Shown: positions 1-7,515, counted from the first letter of the stretch. The stretch is 64,000 bases of DNA from Aminobacterium mobile DSM 12262 (GCF_000526395.1 NZ_JAFZ01000003.1:62001-126000), one strand, 5' to 3'. The notes: generated from the sequence alone by a model not told the origin. Program-made: numbers and translations.

Positions 1-844
1 ATTGATTCCCCAGAGGAATGCCTGCATCTGCAAGTTTGCGACAGGCTTCTGATGATTCTGGGGTAATTTCCTTAGGATGATTGAACTGAATATTCATCCA
101 CAAAGGATGATATTTTTTGAGCATGTTACATAGGTCATCGGTGATCCTCATGGGCATAACTACAGGGACTCGAGTGCCGATTCGTATAATCTCAACATGA
201 GGAATGGCGCGGATTTCCTCCAATATAGATTCAAGCTGTTGGTCAGAAAGAGTAAGAGGGTCGCCGCCTGAAATAAGAACATCCCGAATAACAGGAGTTT
301 TTCGAATGTAGTCGATACAGGCTTCTATTTCTTCATGGCTTCGAGGATGGTCTGTTTGCCCGGCAAAACGTCGTCGGGTGCAGTGCCGACAATACATGGA
401 ACACTGGTCTGTAACAAGAAGCAGGCACCGGTCGGGGTAGCGATGAGTGAGCCCTGGGACAGGCGAATCTATTTCTTCATGGAGGGGGTCTCTCTGGTCT
501 GTTTGTGAGATCAATGTTTCCTGCAAGGTGGGGACACATTGTTTTCTAATAGGACAGTTGGGATCGTTCCGGTCCATTAGAGAAGCAAAATAAGGTGTAA
601 TAGCCATGCGTAAAACATTCAGGCTTCTTTTTATAGTTGAAAGTTCGCTTTTTGTAAGGGAGATAAGTCCCTCTAGTTGCTCCACACTTGTAATGCGATT
701 AGCGAGTTGCCAATGCCAATCGTTCCACTGCTCCCCGCTAACCTCTCTTCGTAAATCTCGGAGAGCGGGCATCTTCTTTTTTCCCTGGTCATTTTTCCGG
801 GTCCATTGGCGGACGTCAGAAAGGGACGCCGGTGTTTTTTCCAC
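1..844 (-). CDS. KamA-family radical SAM amino acid 2,3-aminomutase (partial, C-terminus outside window)
   Basis: Reading the minus strand from a GTG at 844 gives about 281 residues with no stop before the window edge; the family is about 400-470 residues, so the C-terminus is missing. The radical SAM cluster motif CSMYCRHC (residues 148-155) is followed by TRRRFAGQ and SGGDPLTLSD, hallmarks of lysine/glutamate 2,3-aminomutases, which move the alpha-amino group to the beta carbon using SAM, a 4Fe-4S cluster and PLP. The stretch MNIQFNHP replaces the NTHFNHP usual in lysine 2,3-aminomutase, so the substrate (Lys, Glu or other) is open. The start is uncertain: the GTG lies 1 bp beyond the stop of the acetyltransferase gene with no good ribosome site, and an internal ATG at residue 25 is an alternative. 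Last visible gene of a four-gene operon. Confidence 0.9.
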   Translation of the reverse strand, partial: MEKTPASLSDVRQWTRKNDQGKKKMPALRDLRREVSGEQWNDWHWQLANRITSVEQLEGLISLTKSELSTIKRSLNVLRMAITPYFASLMDRNDPNCPIRKQCVPTLQETLISQTDQRDPLHEEIDSPVPGLTHRYPDRCLLLVTDQCSMYCRHCTRRRFAGQTDHPRSHEEIEACIDYIRKTPVIRDVLISGGDPLTLSDQQLESILEEIRAIPHVEIIRIGTRVPVVMPMRITDDLCNMLKKYHPLWMNIQFNHPKEITPESSEACRKLADAGIPLGNQ

Positions 845-845
845 A

Positions 846-1304
846 CTATCTCGAGGCTTTAATTTCCTTGGTGTAGATGACAAGGTCATCACCCTCCCCG
901 TAAAAATCATGGATTCGTCCACTTTCTATGTAACCGGCTCCAATATAGAAATGTCGTTGCCCGGTATATTCGCTTCTACCAGATGTTTCTACTCGAATAA
1001 CAGCCTTAGAATTGTGTTTTAATAACTGCTGCTCCATTTTTGAATTTAGAAAAATCCCTAACCCTTGGCGCTGGAAGCAGGGATTTACCACTATCCAGTA
1101 GAGATCCCAAGCAAAACGGGTCATGGGCGTAGGTCCGTAGATCAGGAAACCTGCTAAGACTCCCTCTCTGTATTCCTCCAGCACGATATAGTCTTTTGCA
1201 GGGGTTGACTCGTATTCTGTAAGAACTTCTCGCAGAACAGAAAGCTCTTCTTGTGTAAAAGCTTTTGTTGCTTCTGCAATAGCAATATACGTTTCTATGT
1301 TCAT
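846..1304 (-). CDS. GNAT-family N-acetyltransferase
   Basis: A 152-residue single-domain GNAT protein. The acetyl-CoA binding motif A is visible as VVNPCFQRQGLG (about residues 72-83), followed by the helix that starts with IFLNSKME; the C-terminal part contains a YIGAGY segment typical of motif B. Its ATG overlaps the stop codon of the upstream ATP-grasp gene by 4 bp (ATGA), indicating translational coupling. The KamA-family aminomutase follows directly. KamA plus acetyltransferase recalls the archaeal ablA/ablB pair that makes N-epsilon-acetyl-beta-lysine, but this protein is much shorter than AblB (about 270 residues), so that function is only suggested. The acyl acceptor is unknown; a beta-amino acid or a ligation product is plausible from context. 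Confidence 0.88.
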   Translation of the reverse strand: MNIETYIAIAEATKAFTQEELSVLREVLTEYESTPAKDYIVLEEYREGVLAGFLIYGPTPMTRFAWDLYWIVVNPCFQRQGLGIFLNSKMEQQLLKHNSKAVIRVETSGRSEYTGQRHFYIGAGYIESGRIHDFYGEGDDLVIYTKEIKASR

Positions 1305-2347
1305 GATTTAGCCTCTTTTATATGGTCTTTTAACGCAAGATTGACTATATGGCAGATCAAATCTTCGTAAGACCTGCCCCCTTTCGTATACTGACGGGCG
1401 AAACCACTATCTCGAGTTAAAGCCGGGTTGGGGTTCACATCAATAACATAAAAATGTCCATCTTTTTCGCGTAAATCAACCCGAAAGTAGCCTTTACAAC
1501 CAGCTATAGCTGCTGCCTTGGCGCCTGTTCCGATAATTAATTCTTTTTGAGCAGCAGGCAACTCCAGATCTTCTGGGCAGAGTCTCCAGTCAGGACTCTC
1601 CTTATCCCATTTCGCCTTGTATGTAAGAAATGGCGTAAGAGCGGGATAGCGATCGTAGTCAAGGGTGGAAACACCTACTACTTCATAAGGATCATTTCCT
1701 AGAAAAGCGATGCTATACTCAGATCCACCTAAAAACTCTTCTACAAGCAGGCCATCTGGGAATTGGGGCAATTTCTTTTGAAATTGCTCTTGTAACTCCT
1801 CATAGTTTTGGACGAGAGAGGTTTCGTCGATACCTACGCTCCCATCTTCTCTAGAGGGCTTAATAAATAGAGGGAAGGGCCATTTTTTTTTGCCCATAGA
1901 TATGGAGGAATAGGAAGAGGTAATGCATATCCCCCACGGGACGGAAATACCTTCTTGGCGTAGACGCAGTTTCAAAGCCCATTTGTCGAGACAAAGGCGA
2001 AGGACATGTGAAGGGTTTCCGGTAAAAGGGATGCCTTTTTTTTCAAGAAGCTCGCAAAAATCTGCTTCTTGACAAGGCTGGGAGCCAAAACCTTCAAAAA
2101 GATTAAAGATACACACATCTTGAAAGTTTGCTACTCGTAAAAACAGGGAGGAAGGATTATCCAAGCCATGAGGAGTAACATCGAGATCGACTACAGAGTA
2201 GCCCCTCGACGTTAAAGCACATCCTACCTCTTCTCGGCATATAAGGCTGTCAAGAAGATCTTGGCGCTCTGTTTTTTCTTTTGCTGCGGCTATAAGAAGC
2301 CGCAGGGTGGTACTGGGAGGCTCGATATTCTGTTCGACGCTATGCAT
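1301..2347 (-). CDS. ATP-grasp ligase, D-Ala-D-Ala-ligase-like (second copy)
   Basis: 348 residues with a D-Ala-D-Ala-ligase-like architecture: an N-terminal Rossmann-like part with NLFEGFGS and GIPFTGNPSHVLRLCLDK (about residues 85-125), then the ATP-grasp fold with KPSREDGSVGI (about 165-175), LLVEEFLGGSEYSIAF, and the metal-binding end FRVDLREKDGHFYVIDVNPNP near residue 300. Such enzymes join a carboxylate and an amine through an acyl phosphate. It starts 2 bp after the upstream ATP-grasp gene ends and overlaps the GNAT gene by 4 bp. It is clearly divergent from that neighbour, so it is not a recent duplicate. A housekeeping Ddl is unlikely because two dissimilar copies sit with an aminomutase and an acetyltransferase. 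Substrates unknown. Confidence 0.88.
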   Translation of the reverse strand: MHSVEQNIEPPSTTLRLLIAAAKEKTERQDLLDSLICREEVGCALTSRGYSVVDLDVTPHGLDNPSSLFLRVANFQDVCIFNLFEGFGSQPCQEADFCELLEKKGIPFTGNPSHVLRLCLDKWALKLRLRQEGISVPWGICITSSYSSISMGKKKWPFPLFIKPSREDGSVGIDETSLVQNYEELQEQFQKKLPQFPDGLLVEEFLGGSEYSIAFLGNDPYEVVGVSTLDYDRYPALTPFLTYKAKWDKESPDWRLCPEDLELPAAQKELIIGTGAKAAAIAGCKGYFRVDLREKDGHFYVIDVNPNPALTRDSGFARQYTKGGRSYEDLICHIVNLALKDHIKEAKS

Positions 2348-2349
2348 GA

Positions 2350-3453
2350 TTAGTCCCTCTTTTCGGCACAGAGGGGTTCTTCCAGCCTGGATGTGTCGAG
2401 TCCATATCTGGAGAAGGCCTCGCGGAGGATGATTCGAAGAAGATCTGAATATTCTCCTCCGCTGAGGCGATAAAGGATAGGAAGGTCACTATACGCAGGT
2501 GACAACCCAGGCAGGGGATTGATATCGATAATATGAGGTTTATCTTTCTCATCAAGCCGAAAATCAATACGTGCAATATCCCGCAGCTCCAAGGCTTCGA
2601 AAGCGCGAACTGCCAGCTTGGCAATGTCCTTCCTTAGCATAGGCCCGAGGGTATCGGGACCGTTATATTGAATTCTTTCTATATAGTTTCTCTTCTCTTC
2701 AAGAGAGTAGAGAAACATTGCAGTCTCTTCTTTGGGAGTAATAGACATCATCCCAATACACTCTGGCTTTATGTTTCCAGCCACTCCAGCAGTGATTTCT
2801 ATGCCGGGGAGGTACTCTTCGACGACAGCGGGTTGCTTATATAGGTTCCATATCCTCTGAACCCTGTCAACAAGCTGCTCTGAAGAGTCCACAATAGAAT
2901 CATGGAATATTCCTTTTGAGGATCCTTCCCAACGAGGCTTTATAATATATTGCCTGTGGTGCTTGAAAAGGACTCCCAAATTATTGAAATCAACAGGCCT
3001 TTTAAATACCCTATTCTCTGGAACGGGTAAACCCGCGCTTGCAAGAAGTCCACTCGTAAGTACTTTATCTAGGGAGAGACCTAACGATACAGAGTCGGAT
3101 CCGCTGAAAGGAATCTCCAAACTTTCAAGAATACACGGAATCTGTGATTCTCTGCCTCGAGAGGTACCCCGTCCTTCTGTTAGATTCAAAACAAAATCGG
3201 GCTTAACAGAGAGTAGTTTTTGTATGAGAGTGTCGTTCTGTTCAAACAAAAAAACCTGAAAACCATACTCTCCAAGTTCTTTAGCAATGGATTCAATGGT
3301 TTCCAGGCTGTCATATTCCTCGTAGAGATCATCAGGTTCATGATCTTTCGCTTCACAGCGTAGATTATAAGTAACTCCTATCTTTTCCACATCTTTACCG
3401 TTTGAAAAATTCGGTAAAGGATTTTCACGTTCTTCTCCAAAGATGTATTCCAT
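2350..3453 (-). CDS. ATP-grasp ligase, D-Ala-D-Ala-ligase-like (first copy)
   Basis: 367 residues and first gene of the operon. Visible features: NLTEGRGTSRGRESQIP and IPFSGSDSVSLGLSLDK (about residues 108-148), equivalent to the substrate-binding and pre-ATP-grasp parts of D-Ala-D-Ala ligase; KPRWEGSSKGI in the ATP lid; VVEEYLPGIEITAGVAG; and the metal-site segment RIDFRLDEKDKPHIIDINPLPGLSP near the C-terminus. The ATG at 3453 has a GGGGG ribosome site about 7 nt upstream. The DINPLPG motif is the usual Ddl-type metal site, so the enzyme should be active. Its pairing with a second, different ATP-grasp protein suggests two sequential ligations, or ligases for two acceptors. Not assigned to cell-wall synthesis. 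Confidence 0.88.
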   Translation of the reverse strand: MEYIFGEERENPLPNFSNGKDVEKIGVTYNLRCEAKDHEPDDLYEEYDSLETIESIAKELGEYGFQVFLFEQNDTLIQKLLSVKPDFVLNLTEGRGTSRGRESQIPCILESLEIPFSGSDSVSLGLSLDKVLTSGLLASAGLPVPENRVFKRPVDFNNLGVLFKHHRQYIIKPRWEGSSKGIFHDSIVDSSEQLVDRVQRIWNLYKQPAVVEEYLPGIEITAGVAGNIKPECIGMMSITPKEETAMFLYSLEEKRNYIERIQYNGPDTLGPMLRKDIAKLAVRAFEALELRDIARIDFRLDEKDKPHIIDINPLPGLSPAYSDLPILYRLSGGEYSDLLRIILREAFSRYGLDTSRLEEPLCAEKRD

Positions 3454-3612
3454 TTTTTAACCCCCGATAACAATAAAATATTTCCCCTTTTCCCCGCAAA
3501 GGGAGGTTTCTCGCTGATAACATTTGGCGTTTTTATAAAGCCTATTGGCTCATTTTTCCCTCCTCAAAGCGGTTTTTAATCGCCTGTTTTATCGTGGGTT
3601 CTTCTTAAGCGG

Positions 3613-3640
3613 ATTATATGCTTTTTGTAGGTAAATACAA
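3613..3640 (-). promoter_or_regulatory. Promoter of the ATP-grasp/GNAT/KamA operon with about 150-nt leader
   Basis: On the minus strand TTGTAT (3640-3635) and a perfect TATAAT (3618-3613) are separated by 16 bp, which predicts a transcript starting near 3606 and a leader of about 150 nt before the ATG at 3453. Within the leader a strong Shine-Dalgarno (GAGGAGG) precedes a tiny ORF, ATG AGC CAA TAG, and a downstream CCTCC could pair with that Shine-Dalgarno. Whether the leader is regulatory is not known. Confidence 0.55.
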
Positions 3641-3664
3641 TAGGGCAATCTGCAAATCTAAAAA

Positions 3665-3690
3665 AGGCGGGGCCTTGCAAGACCCCGCCT
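3665..3690 (-). terminator. Rho-independent terminator after the baeRF gene
   Basis: AGGCGGGG (3665-3672) pairs with CCCCGCCT (3683-3690) around a 10-nt loop, and on the minus strand the stem is followed by TTTTTT. It lies just after the stop of the gene at 3699-4850 and separates the stress island from the downstream ATP-grasp operon. Confidence 0.85.
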
Positions 3691-3698
3691 GAGAGAGA

Positions 3699-4850
3699 TC
3701 AGAATCGGAAAAGAGCAGCTACATTTCCCTTGTCGGGAATGTTCTCTGCAGGAAGAACATAGACGCGGCCGCCACGAAGAAGGGAATGAGTTGCTATAAA
3801 ATCAAGGAGGTCAATATCTTCGACTTTTTTCTCTTCATGAATAGTGGCTTTTACAGCCTTTTCATCAAAAGATCCCCAAATATGATTCCCTAAAGCAACG
3901 AAGACAGTATCTATTTTCCCTATATATGCTGCCGCAGCCGTTTCTTCTACATCTGTAGATGTTTTCCCAGTACCCTTCATTTCTATATATAACTCGGCAA
4001 ACTTTTGTTCCTCTTTTTTAAAGAAAGGATGAACTATTTCCCACCCTTTCTCGCCTAATTCTTGAGGGCTCAAAAGGTCAGGATTCCCGTTAATGCCTTC
4101 ATCCATGAGGCAAGGATATGTATTAGCCTCTTTATAGAGAGGTAAGAGGAAATCAACACCAGCGAGGACCAATGGAGCTTGTCCTTCTCCAAGGAGATCG
4201 CTGATCCCCTTATCTATTTTTTGAAAAAATTTTAGTATATATTTTTTCTCTACTTCCGCTCCCCATCCTTGGCTATGCATAATATATCCTTTCCCACCAG
4301 GTTGATCGGGAGTAACAGCATGATATTGGAACTGACGTTCCGGAGTATCGAATCCGAGGGCTTCTATTATATCCTGAGGTAAGCTCTCAACATCTACTTC
4401 TCTAGCAGCACTAAAGCGGGTTCCCTCTATGAGTCTGATACCTTTTTGGCTGATCCCAAGGACATAAAATCGTCCCTCTCTTCCGAGAAGCGGGAAAAGG
4501 GGTTTTATGTGAAAGTGGTCAGAGGTCACAATAACATCGTGAAATTTTATGGGTTGATTAAAAGTAAGAAAGATGTCTGGAGATAAAAAAAGGGCGAGTC
4601 CTTCGTTCAAATTTTGCCAAAAGAGAGAGTTGGCAAGAAGCTCTCTTGCGGGATTGAGGAAGGCTCGAGCATCTTGTTCTTTCATGCCAAGTTCCTTAAG
4701 GCGTTGCTCTCCATTTTGAAGCATGGATTTGAAACGGATTTGCCCCTGCCGAGGCTCACCAATAGCAGGGTTCCCCATATAGAGAGATAAACACGGCCCC
4801 TGACCTTTTTCTACAAGACTCTTTAAGTTTTCTCTGGTCAGTATTTTCAT
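3699..4850 (-). CDS. baeRF-family (bacterial archaeo-eukaryotic release-factor-like) protein
   Basis: 383 residues from the ATG at 4850, chosen over an upstream in-frame ATG at 4868 because GGGAGG lies about 8 nt before 4850. The early segment GPCLSLYMGNP, the LEGTRFSA-like centre and the C-terminal run from TDVEETAAAAYIGKID through GGRVYVLP match the general layout of baeRF proteins, which share the eRF1/aRF1 domain organisation and are thought to act on peptidyl-tRNA at stalled ribosomes. This is family resemblance by eye; the exact subfamily was not determined. It lies between two terminators downstream of rubrerythrin, in a run of stress genes. No signal peptide or membrane segment. Confidence 0.65.
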   Translation of the reverse strand: MKILTRENLKSLVEKGQGPCLSLYMGNPAIGEPRQGQIRFKSMLQNGEQRLKELGMKEQDARAFLNPARELLANSLFWQNLNEGLALFLSPDIFLTFNQPIKFHDVIVTSDHFHIKPLFPLLGREGRFYVLGISQKGIRLIEGTRFSAAREVDVESLPQDIIEALGFDTPERQFQYHAVTPDQPGGKGYIMHSQGWGAEVEKKYILKFFQKIDKGISDLLGEGQAPLVLAGVDFLLPLYKEANTYPCLMDEGINGNPDLLSPQELGEKGWEIVHPFFKKEEQKFAELYIEMKGTGKTSTDVEETAAAAYIGKIDTVFVALGNHIWGSFDEKAVKATIHEEKKVEDIDLLDFIATHSLLRGGRVYVLPAENIPDKGNVAALFRF

Positions 4851-4934
4851 ATAGAATCCTCCCTTCATATATGACTCATATATGATTTCTCATTCATACG
4901 AAGAAATAGGGGAGAGGAGTGTCCCAATACTAGA

Positions 4935-4966
4935 GACAAAAAAGGGGGTATCCCCCCCTTTTTGTC
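4935..4966 (-). terminator. Rho-independent terminator after rubrerythrin
   Basis: GACAAAAA and GGGGG at the left pair with CCCCC and TTTTTGTC at the right across a very short loop (4935-4966). It lies 10 bp past the rubrerythrin stop codon, and the A- and T-rich arms allow it to work in either direction. Confidence 0.8.
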
Positions 4967-4975
4967 ATGCGCTTT

Positions 4976-5476
4976 TTATTCGATGGTTTTGAAAACTTTT
5001 GCGCTAGCGCCACAAATGGGGCACGTATCTGGAGCAGATCCTTCTTGAACATAACCACAGATTGGACAGAGATAAAAATCTCCATCCTCTCCTTTTTTCA
5101 TGTTTTCTAAAGCGTGCTTATAAAGGTTCCCATGAACTTTTTCTGCTTCGTTAGCAAAATTGAAAAAGCGGAGAGCCTCTTTTTGTCCGTCAGCTTGAGC
5201 ATCTTTAATAAAAGCAGGGTACATTTCTGTGAATTCATAAGTCTCTCCTTCAAGAGCTGCCTGAAGGTTCTCTTGGGTGCTTTCTACCCCGCCCATAGTT
5301 TTAAAATGACTCAAGGCGTGAAGAGTTTCTGCTTCTGCGATGGTTCGAAACAGCTTCGCAATTTTAGGATATCCCTCTTTTTCTGCCTGCTCGGCAAAGG
5401 CTAGATATTTCCTATTTGCTTGGGATTCTCCTGCAAAGGCTGCTGCTAAGTTTTGCGTTGTTTTCGATGAACTCAT
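4976..5476 (-). CDS. Rubrerythrin
   Basis: 166 residues from the ATG at 5476 (GGGAGG about 8 nt upstream; an upstream in-frame ATG at 5494 has no such site). The N-terminal four-helix diiron domain shows FAGESQANRKY, AEAETLHALSHF and EANEAEKVHGNLY-type Glu/His ligand segments, and the C-terminal rubredoxin-like domain has CPICGY and CPICGAS, a four-cysteine iron site. Rubrerythrin reduces hydrogen peroxide in anaerobes using electrons from rubredoxin or NADH systems. A TATAAT -10 element at 5515-5510 suggests its own promoter just after the encapsulin gene. With encapsulin, ferritin-like cargo and Hsp20 upstream it forms an oxidative/iron stress group. It has no encapsulin targeting tail. Confidence 0.95.
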   Translation of the reverse strand: MSSSKTTQNLAAAFAGESQANRKYLAFAEQAEKEGYPKIAKLFRTIAEAETLHALSHFKTMGGVESTQENLQAALEGETYEFTEMYPAFIKDAQADGQKEALRFFNFANEAEKVHGNLYKHALENMKKGEDGDFYLCPICGYVQEGSAPDTCPICGASAKVFKTIE

Positions 5477-5535
5477 ATGAGTAACCTCCCTCATTAAAAT
5501 TCTATGTATATTATACCAGGGAACCGTATTCTAAT

Positions 5536-6339
5536 CTATGAAGTAGTAAGAAGAATAATCGCCTCTGGGTTAATAACTCTGAAAGTAAAGGATTCAGTAA
5601 GGAAGAAAGTCCCTTTTTGCCCTTCATTTCCAATATAGCCCAAGGAAAAATCTTGTCCCACTATAAGCTCCATATCTCCGCCTCGAATGGAGACGAGAAA
5701 AGATCCTTTATCGTGAGAAGAGAGAATGACAGGTCCACCTAGAAGATCCTTCAGGTTTTTAGCTAGCGGGTAACACTCGGTAGCAGAGTGAAGCTTTTGC
5801 CAAAAAACTGGAGAAGCTACAAGAGCATAAGGACCTGATACGCCATCCTCTTGGAAGCGATAAAGCCCTTGGCTTACAGTTTCAAGTATTCCTGTTGCGG
5901 AAGGCGTTTTTATAGCGAGAGAACGGCCATGTCCAGCTTGTAAGAGACCTTCTATTTTTGCAGATGGAAGGCCGGTATAAATGGTTTTTTCCTCAAAATC
6001 AGCAATGTGTTTCGTAGCTTCTTCAAGAGGGGTGAGGTCGGGATTTTTTAAGCCCCGGGTAATGTTGTCGAGCTCCCAAAGGTCAAGGTCAAAGACAGCT
6101 CGTGCTTCTATAAGAGGTAAGACTTCGTGGATTCCGTACATTACACCTTTTGGGGGCTGTTCCTTTTGTATCTCCAGCCTGCCGCAAGAATGGGCTGCAT
6201 AGTCCCATCCTTTAGGCCCTGTTATGTCTACGAACTTCCGGGCAGAAAGGCGAGTTTCAAGAATTCGTTTAGCTTGTTCATCCATTTCATGCCATGCTTC
6301 CGCACTTACCATTTCGGTTGACCTTCTAAGTATATCCAC
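5536..6339 (-). CDS. Family 1 encapsulin nanocompartment shell protein
   Basis: 267 residues, GTG start at 6339 with GGAGGG about 8 nt upstream. The opening MDILRRSTEMVSAEAW followed by ARKFVDITGPKGWDYAAH is the classic N-terminus of HK97-fold encapsulins (linocin M18/T. maritima type), and the protein ends in the usual E-loop and A-domain segments including VASPVFW and LTESFTFRVINPEAI. The shell self-assembles into an icosahedral compartment that binds cargo carrying a short C-terminal peptide. The gene 33 bp upstream encodes exactly such a cargo, so the pair should form an iron-storing compartment in the cytoplasm. Length is normal for the family and no defect is seen. Confidence 0.95.
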   Translation of the reverse strand: MDILRRSTEMVSAEAWHEMDEQAKRILETRLSARKFVDITGPKGWDYAAHSCGRLEIQKEQPPKGVMYGIHEVLPLIEARAVFDLDLWELDNITRGLKNPDLTPLEEATKHIADFEEKTIYTGLPSAKIEGLLQAGHGRSLAIKTPSATGILETVSQGLYRFQEDGVSGPYALVASPVFWQKLHSATECYPLAKNLKDLLGGPVILSSHDKGSFLVSIRGGDMELIVGQDFSLGYIGNEGQKGTFFLTESFTFRVINPEAIILLTTS

Positions 6340-6372
6340 GTGGAATCCCTCCTTCTCTCTAATAATAATTCT

Positions 6373-6729
6373 CTATCGCTTAAGACTGCCTATATTGAGG
6401 GTTCCTGAAGATGCCTCAATCTTTTTAGCAGATTCCTCTGACCCGGTTTTTTCTATTTGGAGTAAGGGTTTATTTGTGAAAAGATATTGACGCAATTCTT
6501 TGTCCCAGCCAGGCATATGGCGACGTAGCCATTCTATAAGCATAGCGGCATGTTCTATTTCCTCATCTCTGTTGTGCCCAAGTAATGTTTTAAGTTCCTC
6601 ATCAGTAGTAGCGTTAACTCGCTGGTTGTACCAGTTAATCGCTTCAAGCTCCTCTTGCATGCTTTTTAACACCATAGCGCAATGACGAGTCAGAGTATCC
6701 AATTGCTCTACAGGTTCTGTGTACTGCAT
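6373..6729 (-). CDS. Encapsulated ferritin-like protein (EncFtn) cargo
   Basis: 118 residues. The helical part has the EncFtn ferroxidase pattern: EELEAINWYNQR (about residues 26-37) and GHNRDEEIEHAAM (51-63), where Glu29 or a neighbour plus Glu57 and His60 would bind iron at a dimer interface. After a variable linker, the last ten residues GTLNIGSLKR match the encapsulin cargo-loading peptide (LxIGSLxx). The product should oxidise Fe(II) inside the encapsulin shell encoded directly downstream. The ribosome site is AAAGGAG, 6-10 nt before ATG 6729. Only about 60 bp separates it from hsp20, and that gap contains a terminator, so expression may depend on read-through or on a promoter inside hsp20. 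Confidence 0.94.
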   Translation of the reverse strand: MQYTEPVEQLDTLTRHCAMVLKSMQEELEAINWYNQRVNATTDEELKTLLGHNRDEEIEHAAMLIEWLRRHMPGWDKELRQYLFTNKPLLQIEKTGSEESAKKIEASSGTLNIGSLKR

Positions 6730-6753
6730 TTTCCCACTCCTTTCGACAAAAAA

Positions 6754-6785
6754 GGCGGATAAGCCTTTTCACAAGCCTACCCGCC
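6754..6785 (-). terminator. Terminator or attenuator between hsp20 and the encapsulin operon
   Basis: On the minus strand GGCGGGTAGGCT pairs with GGCTTATCCGCC (12 bp including three G-U pairs) and is followed by TTTTTTG. It fills most of the space between the hsp20 stop (6792) and the cargo-gene start (6729). Confidence 0.7.
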
Positions 6786-6791
6786 GATCCC

Positions 6792-7283
6792 TTAATGAGC
6801 GTCCTCACTCTTTATCTCAACAACTTTGCACTCTTCAGGATGTTTTTTCTCGGTAATCTCTATAGTGAGAATGCCGTTTTTATACGACGCATGGGCGCTG
6901 TCTGGATCCACTTCTTCTGGAAAATGTATCACTCGAGATATATTTCCATAATATCGTTCTGCCCTGAAGTAGTCTTCTTCTTTCAGCTGCCGTTCATCGC
7001 TTCTTTCAGCATTCAAGACAAGCCTGTCTGGATAAATTTTTAAGTCGACTTTCGAAGGATCAATGCCAGGAAGCTCAAATTCAGCAATGAATTTACCATC
7101 TTTACGATATATATCGCTTCGAGGGACAGCTACTGGGGAGTACCGCTCTTCCATCCATGGAAATGCAGAGAAAAAATCATCAAAATCTTTCATCATATCG
7201 TGCATCATGGATTCCATCCTGGGACCCCAGGGGCTTAAGGGAAACATCCTTTCCAACGGCCTTTTCATTAAAGAACGCCTCAT
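6792..7283 (-). CDS. Small heat-shock protein, Hsp20/alpha-crystallin family
   Basis: 163 residues, start ATG 7283 with AGGAGGTG 8 nt upstream. The alpha-crystallin domain spans about residues 50-145: VPRSDIYRKDGKFIAEFELPG, the beta-strand with DLKIYPDRLVLNAER, RAERYYGNISRVIHFP, and the closing A-X-X-X-N-G-I-L-T-I segment (YKNGILTIEI). Such proteins hold unfolding proteins in an ATP-independent way. The Met-rich N-terminal arm (MESMMHDMMKDF) is long but ordinary. It has a strong promoter at 7332-7360 and leads the minus-strand stress island. No CIRCE element is visible upstream. Confidence 0.95.
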   Translation of the reverse strand: MRRSLMKRPLERMFPLSPWGPRMESMMHDMMKDFDDFFSAFPWMEERYSPVAVPRSDIYRKDGKFIAEFELPGIDPSKVDLKIYPDRLVLNAERSDERQLKEEDYFRAERYYGNISRVIHFPEEVDPDSAHASYKNGILTIEITEKKHPEECKVVEIKSEDAH

Positions 7284-7331
7284 TTAAGCGCACCTCCTAA
7301 TAATTTAACTTATTTTGACCTTTCGCTGTTT

Positions 7332-7360
7332 ATTATATAGGTCAGCATTGGTTAGATCAA
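7332..7360 (-). promoter_or_regulatory. Sigma-70-type promoter of hsp20
   Basis: Minus-strand TTGATC (7360-7355) and TATAAT (7337-7332) with exactly 17 bp between them, about 50 bp before the hsp20 start. The 4-bp pair GGTC/GACC around the -10 region is too short to call an operator. Confidence 0.65.
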
Positions 7361-7437
7361 TGTGTATGTGAAGTAAATAATCGTAATTGAAAAAGATTAT
7401 TCTTTAAAATGCCTTGCGACATTAATTTTTTGTGGTT

Positions 7438-7466
7438 TTTTGCATCTCTAAAAGGTAGTGTATAAT
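7438..7466 (+). promoter_or_regulatory. Likely promoter of the flavin reductase gene
   Basis: A perfect TATAAT at 7461-7466 is preceded by TTTTGC at 7438-7443 with a 17-bp spacer, or by TTGCAT at 7440-7445 with a 15-bp spacer. It is 50 bp upstream of the GTG start at 7516. Confidence 0.45.
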
Positions 7467-7515
7467 TAAAAATACAATTGCGGTTCATTGAGGCGAAGAG
7501 AGGAGGAATGAACAA

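Noticed and set aside
606-1022. 138-codon plus-strand ORF opposite the aminomutase/GNAT genes
   Set aside because: Runs antisense to two recognisable proteins, has no family resemblance and no ribosome site; a shadow frame.
7284-7515. CIRCE (HrcA) operator upstream of hsp20
   Set aside because: No TTAGCACTC/GAGTGCTAA repeat is present.
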